Part shown: in pieces, positions 62,301 through 64,000 of the stretch | How the letters are laid out: each line of letters begins with the position of its first letter | How positions within the stretch are numbered: position 1 is the first letter of the stretch | Assembly: GCF_014646895.1 (NCBI RefSeq) | Contig: NZ_BMOD01000012.1 | Coordinates: 62,001-126,000 of the forward strand | From: Deinococcus roseus | GTDB taxonomy: Bacteria; Deinococcota; Deinococci; Deinococcales; Deinococcaceae | Direction: 5' to 3' | Length of the DNA stretch: 64,000 nucleotides | Notes under the pieces: model-generated | What the model was told of the DNA's origin: nothing | Databases searched by the model: none | What the model saw: only the letters and a program-made list of their open reading frames with translations | Made by a program: the position numbers and the translations under genes

Positions 62301-63864
62301 GCTGCTGGACCAGTTGCCGGTTTCAGGCAATGGCAAACTGGACCGCCAGAAACTGCTGGACCTCGCCTCACACCTGGAAAGTGGCCCCGAACACCTGCCG
62401 CCCCGCAACGCCACCGAGCAGCAGATTTTTGCAATCTGGCAGGAGGTGTTCGTTGGAATGCAGTTCGGGGTGACCGACAGCTTCTTTGACCTGGGAGGAG
62501 ATTCGGTGATGGCCACCCGTCTGGTGCGGGACCTGAACGCCTGCCTGCCGGATTTTCAGCTGGAAATGCACGACCTCTTCGAGCACATCACGGTGGCAGA
62601 ACTCGCGGACTTTTACCAGAACCAGCGGGAAGTTGTGCTGCTGGAAGAAGTCCACACCCCCCAGGCAGCACACAGCGAAACCCAGATGCTGTCGGACGTG
62701 CAGGAAGCGGTGCTGCAGATGGAGGGCTTTGATTTCGGTTTGCCTGCAAGGGAGCATGCCCGGCAGCCCCGGCACCTCTTGTTGACCGGAGCCACCGGGT
62801 GGGTGGGGGCACACGTGCTGTTTGAACTGCTCTTGCAGACCCGGGCCACCGTGAGCTGTCTGGTGCGGGCCAGCCACCTGCGGGAAGGCCAACAGCGCCT
62901 GATGGCCGCCTTGCAGAGGCATGGCCTGATGTTGCACCCTGGCTGGCAACAGCGCATCGAGGTGGTGTGTGGCGATCTGGACGCTCCCATGCTGGGCCTT
63001 GAACGTCCAGTGTGGGAGAGGCTGGCGGCAGAACTGGACGGCATTTATCACCTGGGGGCCTCCCTGAACCTGATGGTCCGCCCCCACTACGCAGACCACC
63101 GCCAGACCAACACCCTCTCTGCGCTGACCCTGACCAAACTGGCCACCCAGATTGTGCAAAAACCCCTGTTTTTCCTTTCTCCCATGACGGTGGGCAGGAG
63201 GTACCACCAGGGTCAATTTGAGGTGTTGCATGAAGAGAAATCTTACGGCCCCCAGGGGCTGATGACCGGCTACGCCCAGTCCAAATGGGCCGCAGAGCAG
63301 GTTTTGCTGGCCGCCGCCCGACGGGAGTTGCCCGTGAGAATTTACCGCACTTCCCACGCCCTGCCTTCCAGCAATGGGCACATCAAACCCGAAGACACCT
63401 ACTGGAATGTGCTCAGGGTGGCCTGCCAGACCGGGGTCATCCCGGAATGGGAACATTCCCGCCTGAATGGAATGCCAGTGGACATCCTTGCCCGTCTGCT
63501 GGTGGAAGACACCCTCTCGGGCGATGTGTACAGGGGCATCATCCATCTGGACAACCACCATCCCCTCAGCATTCAGGACATTTTGCAGGCCATGCTGGGC
63601 AGAGAGGCCCCCGTGCTTCCCCTGCAGGACTGGCTGGAGCTTTGCCGCCAGAAAGCTGAGATGCTGCCAGACGTGGGGGCGGCCCTGGCCCGCTGGCTTT
63701 TTGCCGAACAGAACGCAGACAGCACCGTGCAGCGCATGTTCTTTCCTCACCCCATCGACACCACCCATTTCACCAGCCGTCAACTGGAGTCCCGGCTTTC
63801 CCACCTGACCCCCACCCGTTACTGGCAGCAACTCGGTGCGCAACTGAAGGGCTTGCAGACATGA
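59326..63864 (+). CDS. NRPS module: TubC_N-Cy-A(Cys)-PCP-thioester reductase
   Basis: 1512 residues from the ATG at 59326 (AAGGAG upstream); an upstream in-frame ATG at 59149 lies inside the previous gene. TubC_N ~1-55 resembles that of the preceding NRPS. Cy ~72-480 with intact signature D205-x4-D210-x2-S213. A ~540-1010: FTSGTTGVPKGV; code D-L-Y-N-L-S-L-I-W-K equals the known Cys code. PCP S1060 (LGGDS). Terminal reductase ~1145-1512: TGATGWVG, Y1316-x3-K1320, releasing the chain as aldehyde or alcohol with NADPH. Stop overlaps the GMC gene by ATGA. Confidence 0.95.
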   Translation: MEHLLADLKKRGIRLSLQGDRLDIQAPRGALSQELRTELLKHREKLLALLRTARNTPALDVQALVSRPAERFQPFPLTDLQHAYWLGRAEGLEGNTATHFYLELDCQNLDVARLQTALRQLIQHHDMLRAVVDPSGMQRVLPEVEPYQILVQDFSGFPTDEAEQRVLQMREALSHRVCDPAVWPLFEVQVTHLPAGHDRLHFSMDMLFFDLGSLLLFFEQWKELYQQPHVHASLLPETPGPGFRDWVEQGRGVQPQSRTYWTERLDSLPAAPGLPLRLDPQARKAPRFARRQFRLPQESWEILKARALQHGLTPSGFLLAVYAEVLSRWSHTAHFTLNVTLVSQRPATLEGVAGNFTSVVLHEVDHQNPQLRFVDFARQVQQQLLSDLQHADFSGVAVLREWSKQRGTTLQAAMPVVFTSGLGKKGRDAGCLEGLGRQVFGITQTAQVWLDQQVMEVHGDLLCIWDAAEKVFEPGVLDEMFRAQHTLLLQLLQDETLWDIPDPLTLPAPQDNTPAFSVPLPESPLHADFVRQALEHPERVALISGLRTLTYGELLAAAVFVADQLQDVPAGEPVAVLMHRGWEQVVAVLGVLQAGGAYLPIEASLPLKRQRELLQISQTRHVLTQPSIEHEVPAGPWKTLAVQAGQQSTLAERHQKTLHLPLDQLAYIIFTSGTTGVPKGVMVDHRGASNTIQSINQMFQVGPEDRILMVSSLAFDLSVYDLFGLLGAGGAVVLPDADRHQDPMHWQDLLQKHQVTLWNSAPQLMQMLTSTPHTAQLSRLRTVLLSGDFIPLDLPDRIRAQHPQAQVVSLGGATEASIWSIFHPIGQVDPTWSSIPYGKALPNQSMQVLDAWLRPCPELVQGQIFIGGIGLAKGYWQDEEKTAARFIHHPRTGERLYDTGDLGHLDREGRIRIAGRADQQIKLRGHRIEPAEIEAVLQQHPAVRQAQVVLQKGPSEGRQLVAFIETSATDPHTLRQHLTQHLPDFMVPRHLVLLDQLPVSGNGKLDRQKLLDLASHLESGPEHLPPRNATEQQIFAIWQEVFVGMQFGVTDSFFDLGGDSVMATRLVRDLNACLPDFQLEMHDLFEHITVAELADFYQNQREVVLLEEVHTPQAAHSETQMLSDVQEAVLQMEGFDFGLPAREHARQPRHLLLTGATGWVGAHVLFELLLQTRATVSCLVRASHLREGQQRLMAALQRHGLMLHPGWQQRIEVVCGDLDAPMLGLERPVWERLAAELDGIYHLGASLNLMVRPHYADHRQTNTLSALTLTKLATQIVQKPLFFLSPMTVGRRYHQGQFEVLHEEKSYGPQGLMTGYAQSKWAAEQVLLAAARRELPVRIYRTSHALPSSNGHIKPEDTYWNVLRVACQTGVIPEWEHSRLNGMPVDILARLLVEDTLSGDVYRGIIHLDNHHPLSIQDILQAMLGREAPVLPLQDWLELCRQKAEMLPDVGAALARWLFAEQNADSTVQRMFFPHPIDTTHFTSRQLESRLSHLTPTRYWQQLGAQLKGLQT

Positions 63865-64000
63865 CCCCTGTTGTCTCCCATGATGTGCTGGTGGTGGGCG
63901 GAGGCGCAGCAGGGGCCGTGCTGGCCAGTCGCCTCTCTGAACACCCCGATTGCCGGGTGCTCCTGCTGGAAGCTGGCCCTGCAGAGCCTGCAGAGGCTTC
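63861..64000 (+). CDS. GMC-family FAD oxidoreductase, N-terminus (runs off right edge)
   Basis: 46 residues visible from the ATG at 63861, overlapping the NRPS stop by 4 nt. VLVVGGGAAGAVLASRLSE followed by VLLLEAG is the FAD-binding Rossmann start of the GMC (glucose-methanol-choline) oxidoreductases. Coupled translation with the reductase-ending NRPS suggests it acts on the released alcohol/aldehyde or oxidises a ring. The rest is outside the window. Confidence 0.8.
   Translation, partial: MTPVVSHDVLVVGGGAAGAVLASRLSEHPDCRVLLLEAGPAEPAEA

Overview
The window looks like a chromosomal segment of a Deinococcus species. The evidence is about 60% G+C, a ba3-type cytochrome oxidase operon of the Thermus/Deinococcus kind, and many start codons with a -10 box (TANNNT) only 5-7 nt upstream, the leaderless-transcript pattern reported for Deinococcus. 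The species cannot be fixed from the sequence alone. No rRNA, tRNA, CRISPR array or complete insertion sequence was seen.

Layout. 1-743: edge-truncated GAF sensor (minus). 918-1682: orphan DeoR regulator. 1743-4888 (minus): CBS protein, cytochrome c and ba3 oxidase subunits IIa/II/I; the 35-residue subunit IIa gene is very short and easily missed. 5365-13822: L-rhamnose operon (DeoR regulator, rhamnose isomerase, fused rhamnulose-1-P aldolase/lactaldehyde dehydrogenase, rhamnulokinase) continuing into lutABC, so that lactaldehyde can be taken through lactate to pyruvate. 13880-20724: small accessory genes (zinc-ribbon protein, lipoproteins, polysaccharide deacetylase, a TetR regulator and hydrolase sharing a 16-bp operator, duplicated SnoaL-like protein, ArsR/AHSA1 pair, SRPBCC protein). 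20965-23970: LacI-type ligand-binding domain fused to GGDEF-EAL. 24116-29926: small hypotheticals, GH16, GH43 and a divergent DUF4386/TetR pair with a mirror-image promoter-operator. 29991-39909: signalling block (PAS-GAF-GAF protein, DprA-like protein, giant Ser/Thr kinase-ATPase-GAF-GGDEF protein, transposase-derived ORF, PAS histidine kinase). 40077-47272: GH5 lipoprotein, then a LacI-controlled ABC sugar transporter with GH32 fructosidase.

47739 to the right edge is a lipo-polyketide/nonribosomal peptide cluster. One protein has FAAL-ACP-KS-AT-DH-KR-ACP. Two paralogous single-module NRPSs follow, each starting with a TubC-type docking domain and each with a cyclization and a cysteine-type adenylation domain. 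One ends in a thioesterase, the other in a reductive release domain. The start of a GMC oxidoreductase follows. I read this as an assembly line making acyl-cysteine or acyl-thiazoline lipids with two alternative release routes (acid versus aldehyde/alcohol). Two near-identical 16-bp palindromes in the leader may be its control sites. This cluster is the most novel part of the window.

Regulation is unusually legible: LacI, two TetR and a possible ROK/XylR-type operator can be seen as palindromes sitting in or next to recognisable promoters.
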